60,000 bases of DNA from Symsagittifera roscoffensis (Eukaryota > Xenacoelomorpha > Acoela > Convolutidae). The DNA lies in the NCBI RefSeq assembly GCF_963678635.1, contig NC_087066.1, forward strand, positions 43,699,624 to 43,759,623. The letters are read 5' to 3'. This document shows positions 1 to 9,881 of this stretch, in pieces. The position numbers and the translations under genes were made by a program. The stretch's first letter is position 1; each line of letters starts with the position of its first letter. The notes below the pieces were generated by a model that worked only from the letters and a program-made list of their open reading frames with translations, searched no databases and had not been told where the DNA came from.

Positions 1-190
1 CAAGTTCTTCACCTCCTCGCATTTCTTGCTGATCCAAGTTGTATGTTCCTGATGAGGGATCCGTCTGCAGCTCCCTCTCGCGGTGTCTCATCTTCTCTTC
101 CGCCAGTATCATGCACAGACTATCTTGGTCGTCGCTGCTGCCCTCCGAATCTTCATCCCATTCTTCACACTCCCCGGATAATTTTTCTTC

Positions 191-1033
191 TCAAGCATCT
201 TCTTCCTCTGTGGGCCACTCCCCGGACTCTTGACCTGTTCCAAGGTGTTCAGCTTCCTCCTTAAACGCAACTTTCTTTTTCCTAACCCGAGTCCGCTCAA
301 GTATGTCATCAGGGATTTTGTCAACCAGTGACTGCACGACTTCTTTCCCATCAGGATTACTCACTTCTAAGGAGTTTTCACCGACAACTGTCCCACTCCT
401 TCGCAGTATCGTGACCTCCGGTTCCTCCTTACCCCTTCCTTCAATCACGGGTTTATCATCTGCCAGTTTCTCGAGTAATCTCATCAAGTCCTCATCTATC
501 TGTGCTTGTCCCGTTTCTACCTGGTTGAGATCATAGCCTTTCGCCTTGAGCGTCTCCCTCACAATTTTTGATCTGAGCATTATCCCTATCGGCATCCCTC
601 GGGTCTTCTTCAAAATTGTTTTCTCTGGAGGCTCTTTTCGTAGTTCGGGGTGATCTTCTATCGGTTTGCCTGACTTGTCGAGCCATCTCGTGAGTGGAAG
701 ACTATCATACGTTTCCTTATCCATGGAGCCCTCTTTTATTTTTGGCCTATTCACCTCCCTCTGTTCCTGTCTTTCGTAGAACTCCGTCTTCTTACTCAAG
801 CTATCGGCATTTTGATGTTTGTCCTTTGTTCTGTGCTCAATTATCATGTTGTACCCGTCCAGGCGAACTATCCACCTCCCAATGTAGCTCTGGTCCATTG
901 AGTACGTCTTCAGCCAGCTGAGTGCCCTGTTATCATCTCGCAGCTTGAATGGCTCACTGCCTAGGTATGCTCGATATTTCTCGACAAAGGTAACCACCGC
1001 GAACATCTCCGCTTTCGGCGCCCCGTTCTTCAT
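191..1033 (-). pseudogene. pol: Element D pol fragment: RNase H end and RH-integrase linker
   Basis: The start carries the second half of a Gypsy RNase H: KAEMFAVVTFVEKYRAYLG with the catalytic Glu, then RDDNRALSWLKTYSMDQ (usually RVDNRAL, so Arg-Asp for Arg-Val before the conserved Asp). It continues into the charged linker that precedes integrase in this family. It is in the same frame as the upstream reverse transcriptase but separated from it by in-frame stops (end of that ORF at 1103, and a stop next to 1033). The minus-strand sequence holds two copies of the CCGGGGAGT motif (166-180 and 215-231), matching the purine motif repeated in the same linker of elements A and B. Confidence 0.8.
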
Positions 1034-1102
1034 CTATGTGTCACTCAAGACTTTGCTCCCGTATGCTATTGGTCTCAAGACTGTCTTCCCGTTCCATTCT
1101 TG

Positions 1103-1951
1103 TTATTGATGGATAATTCCAGAAATTGCGACTACCGACGCATCCGTATCCAGCACGTACATCCCTTTCTCCGTTGGCATCCCTAACTCCGGTGCCTCGC
1201 ACAACTCTTTCTTTATTATCTGGAATGATTCTTCAGCTGCGTTGTTCCACATGAACTTCTTGCCTTTGTGTCTCATTAATTGTTGCATCGGGTATACCTT
1301 ATCCGCGTAGCCCTTGATGAATTCCCTGTAATAGTTCGCAAAACCCAGGAATCTCATCAACTGGTGTTCCGTTTTTGGCGATTTCCAAGTTAGGACTGCT
1401 TCAACTGCATCTGGATCTGGTCTGATGCCCTGCCTGTCCACCATCCTCCCCAAGTATTTTATTGAATCCTTGAGTATCTCGCACTTTGATGGTTTGCACT
1501 TCAGCCCCGACCTCTTCATGCATGTAAACACCTCGTCCAGTCGCTCGATGGGATCTTTCAGTGTTGGCGTCGCTATTACCACGTCATCCACGTAGCACAT
1601 TACCAGATTGCCATACTTCTTTGTCACACCTATCAATGCATGTGCCATCAATCGTTGAAATGTAGCCGTGGCATTGCAAAGACCAAACGGCATCCGTTTC
1701 CATTGAAACAGCCCCAACTCGCAGGCGAACCCTGTTTTGTCCCTGTCCTGCTTCCTCAACGGGACCTGCCAAAAGGCCGAACCTAAATCAAGAGTCGTAA
1801 AAAATTTTGCATCGCCTAACTTCGAGAGGCTCTCATCAATCCTAGGTATGGGATAGGCATCCTTCACCGTGACGGAGTTCAGATACCGAAAGTCACAACA
1901 AAACCTCAATTGTCGCCTTTCTTTTTGGCCATCACTACTCCACACGCCCAC
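1103..1951 (-). pseudogene. pol: Element D reverse transcriptase
   Basis: Copies RNA into DNA during retrotransposition. Visible blocks in order: RFCCDFRYLNSVTVKDAYP, FFTTLDLGSAFWQVPL (catalytic Asp of motif A), FGLCNATATFQRLM (motif B), the active-site box CYVDDVVIATPT with intact YVDD, and KCEILKDSIKYLGRMV. The ORF ends inside RNase H at LDTDASVVAISGIIHQ followed by a stop. Its start is not native: the ORF opens in a disturbed region (MGVWSSDGQKERR) where the relatives have a KSPWACGVVMAKK motif, so a frameshift lies near 1950-1995. The RT core itself is complete, but the polyprotein is broken. Confidence 0.9.
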
Positions 1952-1994
1952 GGTGATTTGGATGGTTCTATCATATCATACTCTAGTAGTGTCT

Positions 1995-2636
1995 CTATAT
2001 ATCTTTCCTACACGCATCCGATTTGTGTGGGGTCATGCGCCTCGCCCCCTCCCTGTGCGGTACGGCAGATTCCTCAGGCTGTATTTCATGTTCAACAAAA
2101 TTACAACATCCAATGTCTGCCTTATGTCTCGAAAAAACTTCCTCGTTCCGCTCTAGTACGTCCTTGATGGCCTCGAGTTGTTCATCCGTTACCTTACCCC
2201 TTAAATGATCTATTTCAGGTAAAACTGGTTTATCCATTTCCATTTCCCCTAGTGTTGGTCTTTCTGGGAAGTTTGAACAACTCGAAATTCCATCATCTGT
2301 CTCTGACTTAAGCAACTTTACAAGACCTGATGAACTTTTTATTTTATTCAATCGTCTCAAGATACAAATCTTGTCCCTGTGATTGGGACATTCAATTACT
2401 TCATTCTCTTTTACATTTTCAGTCATTTCATATCGAGTTTTCACGGGTAAGGCATATCCCAACTTCCTTCCCCTCTGGATTGTTATGGGTATGTCAAGAG
2501 TATTCAACAAGACACTGACGCAGAGACCGCTCTTGGTTATCGAGAAGGATCTTCCTAAAACAGCAGCACTTTGACTGTTTGGATTGGGAACTATGCATAC
2601 TTGCTTACTATCACTTAATTCATTATAGTTTTTCAT
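1995..2636 (-). pseudogene. pol: Element D protease-RT linker region
   Basis: In frame with the protease ORF upstream and separated from it by a single stop (VG, stop, RMKNYNEL where A has VATFRMRNLNEL). It contains the family-specific linker with LGRSFSITKSGLCVSVLLN, a DGISSCSNFPERPTLGE stretch and the KADIGCCNFVEHEI block, ending near GARRMTPHKSDACRKDI at the N terminus of the reverse transcriptase. Elements A and B carry the same blocks in the same order. A frameshift follows. Confidence 0.8.
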
Positions 2637-2639
2637 CCG

Positions 2640-3275
2640 TTAGCCTACAATTGCCTCTTCGTTCGCTTTCAGTCTTACCCTTCTACTCAAGAACACCGGC
2701 ACTTTATTCTCATTTGCCATTATCAGATTTACCGGTTTAATTACGTACTTCCTATCCGCGTTTCGAATCCTGAACATGGAATTGCTTAGATCAATCGTTA
2801 CGTCGAAGTTCCTGATGAAGTCTCTGCCTAAAATGAACTGGTCAGACTCGTCTAGGTTCTCCACCACAAGAAAGCTCATCCACAGGTTGCGTTCCCCTAG
2901 ATTTAGGGCTATTATTGGTGTTCTGCCTAGTACCCGCAGCGCCCCTTTGTTCGCAGCTGATAGCCGTATTCTTGAGTCTATTAAGTCATCTTTGTCAAAA
3001 CCCATTCGTTCCCAAGTTTCGATTGGTATAACACTCAAGACCGCTCCCGTATCAAGTAGCCCACGTAACTGAGTCTTCTTACCACTTATGTCAAGCACAT
3101 GTGCTGATACGTCCGCTTCCGTCCCGATGTGCATTGCATCTTCTTCCAGCATGGCGCAGTGTCCAATCGATCTCACTTTTAGTTCTTCTTTGCCCACGGT
3201 GCTGTGCTCGCTGCATCCCGGGGTAATGGTAACGGTGTTGACTGCCGTTTGTTCCGTTGTGGTCCACGAAATCAA
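2640..3275 (-). pseudogene. pol: Element D retroviral-type aspartic protease
   Basis: The polyprotein-cleaving protease. The catalytic motif LLDTGAVLSVIP is intact, followed by the flap and beta-strand region (SRIRLSAANKGALRVLGRT) and the ILGRDFIRNFDVTIDL block with the conserved G-R-D. Upstream it joins EELKVRSIGHCAMLEEDA, a block that lies after the zinc knuckles in A and B. In D it is directly preceded by gag coiled-coil sequence, so capsid and nucleocapsid are deleted. Confidence 0.85.
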
Positions 3276-3405
3276 CTCTGTTACCCTGCGTTCGATCCGT
3301 TGCCGGCCTATCTTGTGATGTAGAGTTTCTCAAAATGGCATCTAGTTTTGCCTGTATGGCACATGAACTCTCAGCCTGGTCTCTTCTCATTGTGTCCATT
3401 CTCGT

Positions 3406-3609
3406 TTACAGACTCCCTAACTGGCTGTTCACAGCGTCATACCGTTGCTTCATCTCTTGCATATCTTTTTTGATGTTCTTATCTCGCTCTCCATCAGTGG
3501 CCTCTACCTTGTCTGACATCTGCTGAAGCTTTTCCTCTGTCGCCCTTGCCAGATTGAAATAGTTGTCCAGGTACTCGTGTTTATTGTATCTTAATTCGTT
3601 CTTTATCAC
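3406..3609 (-). pseudogene. gag: Element D second gag frame, coiled-coil fragment
   Basis: A charged helical stretch (ATEEKLQQMSDKVEATDGER, then KKDMQEMKQRYDAVNSQL) like the coiled-coil start of the second gag frame of A. It overlaps the end of the preceding gag frame as GTGA, the position where A has ATGA, and is in the same -1 relation. The frame continues past one stop to about 3275 (AKLDAILRNS, also present in A) and then breaks off where the capsid should begin. Confidence 0.65.
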
Positions 3610-4263
3610 CTCTTGTCGCTGTGCTTTAGTTTCTTGTCGATCTGATCTAGCTTCGCCATCAGATCGCCCAGCTCAAGAGAAGTTGTTGTTTCATGGTCAG
3701 CTTTTGTCATATTGTTGGCTGCTGCCCCCTGTTTAACCTGATCGTCGTCTTGGTTGGCCCCTGTCGTTATCGTGGAAACTGTTCCAAATGTATTGCCTTT
3801 CTCGGCTTTCGGTTCTCCCGTCACTATGTCTCTTGATTTCATCCCGACCATCATTGCTATCCTTTCTGTAGATGACGTTCTCTTTACTTGAGACTCGTCC
3901 TTTACTGTTTCTGGCGTGTTGCCCGTTGTGTCCTCTACAGTGTCTATCGGTGAGAATTCCATTGACTTTTCATTTTGTTCCTCTGTATTCGGCATCGGTG
4001 TCGACTCGGTCGTCTTCTTCTCCACCTCATCAACACTCTGGTCTGGTGTTTCTAGGTCAATCTCAATGGTGGGTTCCGTTTGTTTGCCTTCCGCGCCCTC
4101 CTTCGTCTTGTTCTCTTTTGAACTTCTTGTTGACCATGCTCACTGAAAAGTTCTTCCTTGTTATTCTTGGGCCAACCGATGTCACTTTTCGTTGCGACGA
4201 GTTATATTTTGTCTTTGACTCCGTAGCTTTTTTTTCAGCTATCGGTACCCTGCTCCGTCTCAT
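3606..4263 (-). pseudogene. gag: Element D gag N-terminal region
   Basis: Two overlapping frames, 4263-4063 and about 4135-3606, together cover one N-terminal gag segment of about 215 codons with a frameshift near 4110. Composition is basic at the start (KKFKREQDEGGRGR) and acidic with many Ser and Thr later. No domain is recognised. Position and the overlap with the following frame match the first gag frame of element A. The start at 4263 is chosen as the first ATG after a stop-rich AT tract. Confidence 0.6.
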
Positions 4264-4499
4264 GATTTTTATTTACAATTATTTCTATTTACAACATTAC
4301 TATTTACAAAATCCTATTCTAAGAATAAAATTTGTTGATAATAAACATAATAAAAAAGAAAAAAAACGTTCCTATTCCTTTTAAGATTTTTTAAAATTTT
4401 ACTAATTCGTAATCCCAACAGAATCCGATCTATCGCGATTTTACGTTCCGACTAGTCCTATTGCTTTTGATTTAATAATTTCGACTTGTCTTAAGACCT

Positions 4500-4995
4500 T
4501 TTGATACCGTCACACCACTTTTTTATACTGTCCCAAGACCTCCCGGTACTGTCCCAACACTTCTATGTACTGTCCCAAGACTTTCTGTGTACTGTCCCAA
4601 GACATCTATGTACTGTCACAAGACTTTCTGGTACTGTCCCAAGACTTTCTGGTACTGTCCCAACACTTTCTGGTACTGTCCCAAGACTTTCTGATACTGT
4701 CCCAAGACTTTCTGGTACTGTCTCAAGACTTTCTGGTACTGTCCCAAGACTTTCTGGTACTGTCCCAAGACTTTCTGGTACTGTCCCAAGACTTTCTGGT
4801 ACTGTCCCAAGACTTTCTGGTACTGTCCCAAGACTTTCTGGTACTGTCCCAAGACTTTCTGGTACTGTCCCAAGACTTTCTGGTACTGTCCCAAGACTTT
4901 CTGATACTGTCCCAAGACTTTATGGTACTGTCTCAAGACTTTCTGGTACTGTCCCAAGACTTTCTGGTGCTGTCCCAAGACTTTTTGGTACTGGC
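4500..4995. repeat. 21-bp minisatellite (about 23 units)
   Basis: Tandem units of about 21 bp with consensus CCAAGACTTTCTGGTACTGTC on the plus strand. The first units are more diverged, and those from 4620 on are nearly identical. The unit length is a multiple of three and lacks stops, so several frames stay open on both strands. None is a gene. Confidence 0.95.
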
Positions 4996-5568
4996 CCAAG
5001 ACTTCCTGTCCCAAGACTGCCTGTCCCAAGACTGCCTGTCCCAAGACTGCCTGTCCCAAGACTGCCTGTCCCAAGACTGCCTGTCCCAAGACTGCCTGTC
5101 CCAAGACTGCCTGTCCCAAGACTGCCTGTCCCAAGACTGCCTGTCCCAAGACTGCCTGTACCAAGACTGCCTGTCCCAAGACTGCCTGTCCCAAGACTGC
5201 CTGTCCCAAGACTGCCTGTCCCAAGACTGCCTGTCCCAAGACTGCCTGTCCCAAGACTGCCTGTCCCAAGACTGCCTGTCCCAAGACTGCCTGTCCCAAG
5301 ACTGCCTGTCCCAAGACTGCCTGTCCCAAGACTGCCTGTCCCAAGACTGCCTGTCCCAAGACTGCCTGTCCCAAGACTGCCTGTCCCAAGACTGCCTGTC
5401 CCAAGACTGCCTGTCCCAAGACTGCCTGTCCCAAGACTGCTTGCCCCAAGACTGCCTGTCCCAAGACTGCCAGTCCCATGACTGCCTGTCCCAAGACTCC
5501 CTGTCCCAAGACTGCCTGTCACAAGACTGCCTGTCCGAAGACTGCCTCTCCCAAGACTGCCTTGAACC
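4996..5568. repeat. 15-bp minisatellite (about 38 units)
   Basis: Tandem units of 15 bp, consensus CCAAGACTGCCTGTC, directly continuing the 21-bp array. The 15-mer equals the 21-mer with about six bases (the TGGTAC core) lost and a TT to GC change, so a shortened unit arose and was amplified. Interior units are almost perfectly identical, which indicates recent expansion. The last units (5440-5568) decay. Confidence 0.95.
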
Positions 5569-6432
5569 ACTGTACTTTGTACCACCACTCGAGCTCTAGT
5601 AAAAATTTTCCCTAAAATAAACCCAATCTTACTGGCCAAAATTCAAATCACCAACCCCCTTGTATTTATCTCTTTTAATTTTTTGATGCAAGTTGAAACC
5701 CAACTTGTACTAGGTGTCTTGTGATCACCTGTTTCTCCAAAACCGATTAAAACTTTCTTCACCAAAAGCGTCAAAAATTCACAAAGAAAAGAAAAAAAAA
5801 TGTACCCACCTAAAATTCAAAGGTGACTTGTGTCAACCCTTTATCTGAACAACAACAAAAAATAGTCTGGTACCTGATTGCCACGCGTTCTCATCCCCCT
5901 TGCTAGCGATCTTATGGGTATCACAAAAACTGTCTATGTCCGTTCCCCCTCCCGATCCGACCAGGGTACCTACCTTAATTCGATGTTAAATTTGGATATC
6001 CGCTTCTCATAACCGACGCGTGTGAAAATCTAATGTAACTAAATCGACGATGCCGATCAATTAGTTACTCTAATGTGTCCCCCCTTTTTACACTTTGCAA
6101 CCACCAACCTCTAACCTAACCAGCCCCCCTTCTAACCTCCCCCCTCTTTAGCCCCCCTCTTAAGCCGAAAGTTCCCTTAAGCGCCGGGTGCTAAACCTCT
6201 CGAGAGAAAACCTTAGACCTGTTTCCAGGCCTGCTTGAGTAAAAACTTCCTCAAAACAGTGGGGTTCCGCTTATCCAATTTTACACTTATCTCCTATAAT
6301 GTAATGTGGATTTTAACGATACCCGTTTGACCAACTTGAGAACACCCCCGTCCTCTCTTGTTGCTCTGATTCCGTGCTGGTTGTTTCCTTGACTTGTTCT
6401 GCCCCTGATCACCAGCACCTCTTTCCCTCTTG
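5569..6432. other. Leader segment of D without genes
   Basis: AT-rich non-coding sequence with C-rich runs at 6110-6190 (G-rich in the sense of element D). I see no gene, RNA gene or further repeat here that I can support. Confidence 0.5.
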
Positions 6433-6613
6433 GCTGGTCGCCTGTTCCAGTCAAGCCTCCTAATGGTCCAGCTAAGTCCCTGTGAACCACTTTCCCACTC
6501 GACTCGTCACCTGTTCCAGTCAAGTCTCATAATGGTCCAGCTAAGTCCCTGTGAACCACTTTCCCACTCGACTGGTCACCTGTTCCAGTCACGTCTCCTA
6601 ATGGTCCAGCTAA
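6433..6613. repeat. 69-bp tandem repeat, 2.6 units
   Basis: The segment starting CCTGTTCCAGTCA recurs at 6441, 6510 and 6579, an exact 69-bp period, with a few point differences. It lies in the leader of element D. Confidence 0.9.
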
Positions 6614-7066
6614 AACGCAAGCTATCTGAAAACCCTTTACAACGCCCCACACTCGGGCACTTTTTCAGATTGCTGAAATGATCGAAACGATCGGTCTTAT
6701 AAAAAACAGTATGGGTATACTATTTAATTAATATAAAGGTTTGATCCAACTAATTTGGTGTCAAAGTTACTGTCATTTTTTGTTTTATAGTTTTTGTTCC
6801 TTTTTCTATCCTTTTTCGTTTTTCGTTTCGTTTTTTGTCTTTTGCTCGTTTTTTCGTCACCCCTAGTTACCCACCCTTACTCGGTTAGCTAAGCCTCGTT
6901 CGGAGAGCGTACCAGGAAGTTTTCTCGAGTTTTCTTAAAAAGCTATGACGGTACAACCGGAATGTTTACACGTTCCCGCTGAACCATACCACCGGTACTC
7001 TAGAATGGGCAAGTAGCCAGGAACTGCGTCAAGTGGGTTCGACTCCGCAGTCATGATGTCGTAAAA

Positions 7067-7082
7067 ACACCCAGGAGCGCCA
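7067..7082 (-). promoter_or_regulatory. Primer binding site of element D
   Basis: On the minus strand TGGCGCTCCTGGGTGT begins about 11 bases after the LTR end, the place where the tRNA primer pairs. The same TGGCGCTCCTGGGTG lies at the same distance from the LTR in element B, and a variant in A. The tRNA is not identified; its 3' end would read CACCCAGGAGCGCCA. Confidence 0.7.
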
Positions 7083-7093
7083 TAAAAACACTA

Positions 7094-7995
7094 TGTAACA
7101 GTCGCCTACTTCGGTGACATATGAGGCTTAAGAAGAATAGGCCCTATAACCATTGGCTCAAGGGTCAGGGACAATATCTCTCGTGTTTTTCTACCTCAAA
7201 ACGGTCGGAGCCAATTCGGTTTGCTTGCGACATGAGACTAAAAACCCGTTACAGCTTAAAGGCCACTACCAAAATACCCCCCCCCCCCCCACTCTAGAAA
7301 ATAAGAACGTCCCCATACTTAGGTCTCAAAATACCCAAAATACACGAAAGCCGTTAAAAACAGGGCCGGAACAATCCGCACAGTTACTTTTTATTAGACA
7401 GTGGAACTTTGATCCATTTCAGATGGATCAACCTAAAACTCTCCCTATCTCAACATAACAATCATAAAACACACTCAAGAAAACTAAATTGAGAACTCCC
7501 ATGTCGTCGCACTCGAGAATTAGAGGTAACTAATTTAATGAGCAACTCGAGAATTGAGTATGATAACTTGAGAAGCTTAATACTAATTAGTTTCAATAAG
7601 GGAAATAAGTTTTCACTCTAGATTTGGGATTTTTGTCTGAACCATTGGGACACCCCAGCTGTCTGCTTTTCCACTGAGGGTTCACTCTAGTTCAGCTCGA
7701 ATAATGATATCCTTCTTTTGCAATCGTTTCTTCTCCTATTTCAGGATAAGACTGCTCTACTCTCGTTTATTTTGTATCTGGAAATTGCGAATAGCAATTT
7801 CCTGCTGCTTTTTCAAGTAGTTTCCCGCGATTGTAAATCGGATGTTCTGATCTTTTATTTCTGAGATTTTTAGTTTCCGCGAGAAAGTTGAGCATGACAG
7901 GCTCAATTCGAATTTTTGAAAAATTCAATTTCCTCCCAAAATTACGTAATCCATATTGCTCAAGGTCAAACTTCCAAATATGACCGACTGGCACA
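7094..7995 (-). repeat. Element D 5' LTR
   Basis: 902 bp. Minus strand begins TGTGCCAGTC and ends GACTGTTACA, an imperfect inverted terminal repeat of the TG...CA type. Followed by a PBS. Homologous in inverted orientation to the truncated C LTR at 7996-8757, so the two form a large imperfect palindrome centred near 7995. Confidence 0.85.
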
Positions 7996-8757
7996 TTTTT
8001 GAAAATTTTGGATTAGCATGTCATGCTCAAGATTATCGCAGCAATTGAAATAACAAGTCAAAAAAATTAGAAGACGCGAAAGATAATTGGCCAAAAGTGG
8101 ACAAAATGTCATCAGTCTGGAGACAAATTGCTGTATTCGCAATTTGTCTAATAATATTAACGATCAATTTGAGTAGAGCTGTCTTGTTCCTGAGAACGCC
8201 GAAAGTTATTGCGAGAGTGTTACTTCTGGAGTAAGAAGAACCTTTATTGCGCAGGTCGACGAGTGGAGCAACTCAATGGTCCAGACAATAAAACTACTTG
8301 ACTTAAAACTTCTAGAGTTGCTTTAATCACATCATTCACCTTGTTTTAGAGTCGCGTCATCATGTGAGCTTTGAATTTTATTTTTTGAGTGTATTTTACA
8401 CAGTATTGTTAAAATGAGGCGGATTCTAGGTTGATCCATCTGAATTGGATCAAAAAACTATTGTCTAAGAAAAAAAAACTATTGGTTTACTTTTAGAGTT
8501 TTCAACGATGTTCGCGTGTTTTAGGTTTTTAGAGACCTAGCCATGGGGGCGCTTTTAATTCCAGAGTGAGAGGGTATTTTGGTAGTGGCGTTTAAGCTGT
8601 AACACTCATTTGTAGTCCCATGTCTTGAGCGAATCGAATCGGCTCCGATAGAGTGAGGTAGAAAAATACAAGAGATAGTGTCCTTTGCCCTTGATTCAAT
8701 GTTTATAGCTCCTATTTCTCTTAATCTCAAATGCGGCGTAAGCAGACGACTCTTTCA
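7996..8757 (+). repeat. Element C LTR, 5'-truncated
   Basis: Plus-strand homologue of the D LTR. Alignment begins immediately after the D LTR boundary and runs to GACTCTTTCA at 8757, followed by a degenerate PBS region. The first 65-70 bases are missing, as expected if D inserted into it and those bases lie beyond the far end of D outside the window. Confidence 0.75.
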
Positions 8758-8971
8758 TAGTGTTTTCATGACAATCCTGAGAATTTTATGAAATCATGAT
8801 TACGGGATCGAACCCACTTGACGCAGCTCCGGGCTACATGCCCATTCTAGAGTACTGATGGTACGGTTCAACTGGAACGTGACCACCTTCTGGTCGTACC
8901 GTGATAGCTTTTTGGGGAAATTTGTGAAACTTTTATTGGTGCGCTTTCGAATACGAGGCTTAGCTAACCGA
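8758..8971 (+). other. Element C leader, part 1
   Basis: Aligns with the start of the D leader (shared CGAACCCACTTGACGCAG and GAGGCTTAGCTAACCGA). The PBS is degenerate (from 8769). It ends with CCGA at 8968-8971, the target-site copy left of element A, and resumes at 40903. Confidence 0.75.
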
Positions 8972-9851
8972 GTGCCATTCTGCCAGATGGCACAGCGCAA
9001 CCTTCCGGCGACACGAAGTAAAACGAATAAAGGCTTTAGGAACGAAAACGTATTGCGAAGGAGGGTAGGAATATTCTAGAATTTTTATTTTAAAAATTTC
9101 AATTGAATTGTGGATATTTCTCAGAAACACAAAAAAGACGGCCATTTTGACGAAAAACGACGAAAAAACAGAAGAACGCAAACATTGTGGAAAACTTTCG
9201 CACAAGAGACGAAAAATACGAAGCCTCTTATCGTGGCAACAACACACGATAAGACTCTTAGCAGAAAATATTAGTGGAGAAAGAAGCTTCAGTGGGCAAA
9301 GGATTCCACGGAACCCTCCCGTGCCACAAATTGGAAGAGATAAGAACGTTATCTCAGGAAGATTACGGGAGCGGAGACTTGGTCCCCCAGAGACTGTTTT
9401 ATGTGAAGGGACTATATAAGACTGACTTTGTAGCTACTTGGATGTCGTAGAAGTCTGAATTAACACCGGTATAATTTGATATTTTAGAATATGAGTAGCT
9501 AGAAAGAGGAAAGGGTCAATCCATCTCCAATGGATTTAATATAGAACTGTCACACAAAAACATATTAAAATAGGTTGTTCGAGCCGTTTTTTTAATGACA
9601 ATCACGTAGTCTGAGGATCCGAGACTCAGCTATGTGGTTGTGTTCGCATGTAAACGAAAGCTGATCAAAAGTCGTTTGACTGATGGCCTAAAAATAGTAA
9701 CTTTTTACTTTGCCCTAAACAGACCAGAAAATCAACTGGCAAGGTCAAGACGGTGAAAAACGAGTAGGATTAAGGTAACTGACGCCTGCCAGTCGTTAAC
9801 AGGTACTTTTTCTACGCTCCGTCGCTGTGTAGTATTTGGGCGAATGTTACA
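8972..9851 (+). repeat. Element A 5' LTR
   Basis: 880 bp, starting GTGCCATTCTGCC (canonical TGTGCC in the 3' copy) and ending GAATGTTACA. It matches the 3' LTR throughout with scattered differences and short indels. It contains an outer-stem motif pair ACCTTCC and GGAGGGT (about 9000-9066) like the leader modules. Transcription start and poly(A) signals were not assigned. Confidence 0.85.
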
Positions 9852-9863
9852 TAGACGTTTTTA

Positions 9864-9881
9864 TGGCGCCCCTTGGTGGGC
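9864..9881 (+). promoter_or_regulatory. Primer binding site of element A
   Basis: TGGCGCCCCTTGGTGGGC starts 12 bases after the LTR end, matching the spacing and the first six bases of the PBS of B and D. The primer tRNA is not identified. Confidence 0.6.

Larger units (their letters stand above)
4264..7093 (-). other. Element D untranslated leader
   Basis: About 2.8 kb between the LTR and gag, similar in length to the leaders of A (3.1 kb) and B (3.0 kb). Read on the minus strand it holds the PBS, a GGTA/TACC-bounded stem-loop region shared with C, an A-rich tract (6772-6850), a 69-bp tandem repeat, G-rich runs (6110-6190) and the minisatellite. The part 6660-7093 aligns with the leader of element C. 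The frames open through it are repeat artefacts. Confidence 0.75.
1..7995 (-). mobile_element. Element D: Ty3/Gypsy-type LTR retrotransposon, 5' two thirds, minus strand
   Basis: Read on the minus strand the order is LTR (7995-7094), primer binding site, leader (7093-4264), gag N terminus, coiled-coil gag piece, protease, reverse transcriptase and RNase H linker, running off the left edge. The capsid and zinc-knuckle part of gag is missing, which looks like an internal deletion near 3275-3400. The pol parts are recognisably related to those of elements A and B but interrupted by stops and frameshifts. The D LTR starts exactly where the truncated C LTR ends, so D most likely inserted into C. 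The 3' half lies outside the window. Confidence 0.85.

Noticed and set aside
4500-5568. CRISPR-like direct repeats
   Set aside because: Units are contiguous with no unique spacers; this is a minisatellite in a eukaryotic retroelement.
4501-5639. Long open frames on both strands with simple repeating peptides (for example LSQDCLSQDC and LGTGSLGTGS types)
   Set aside because: They are generated by the 21- and 15-bp tandem units, whose lengths are multiples of three and contain no stops.
7020-7060. tRNA-like GGGTTCGACTC segment
   Set aside because: No acceptor stem or cloverleaf can be formed, and the segment is leader sequence shared by C and D.
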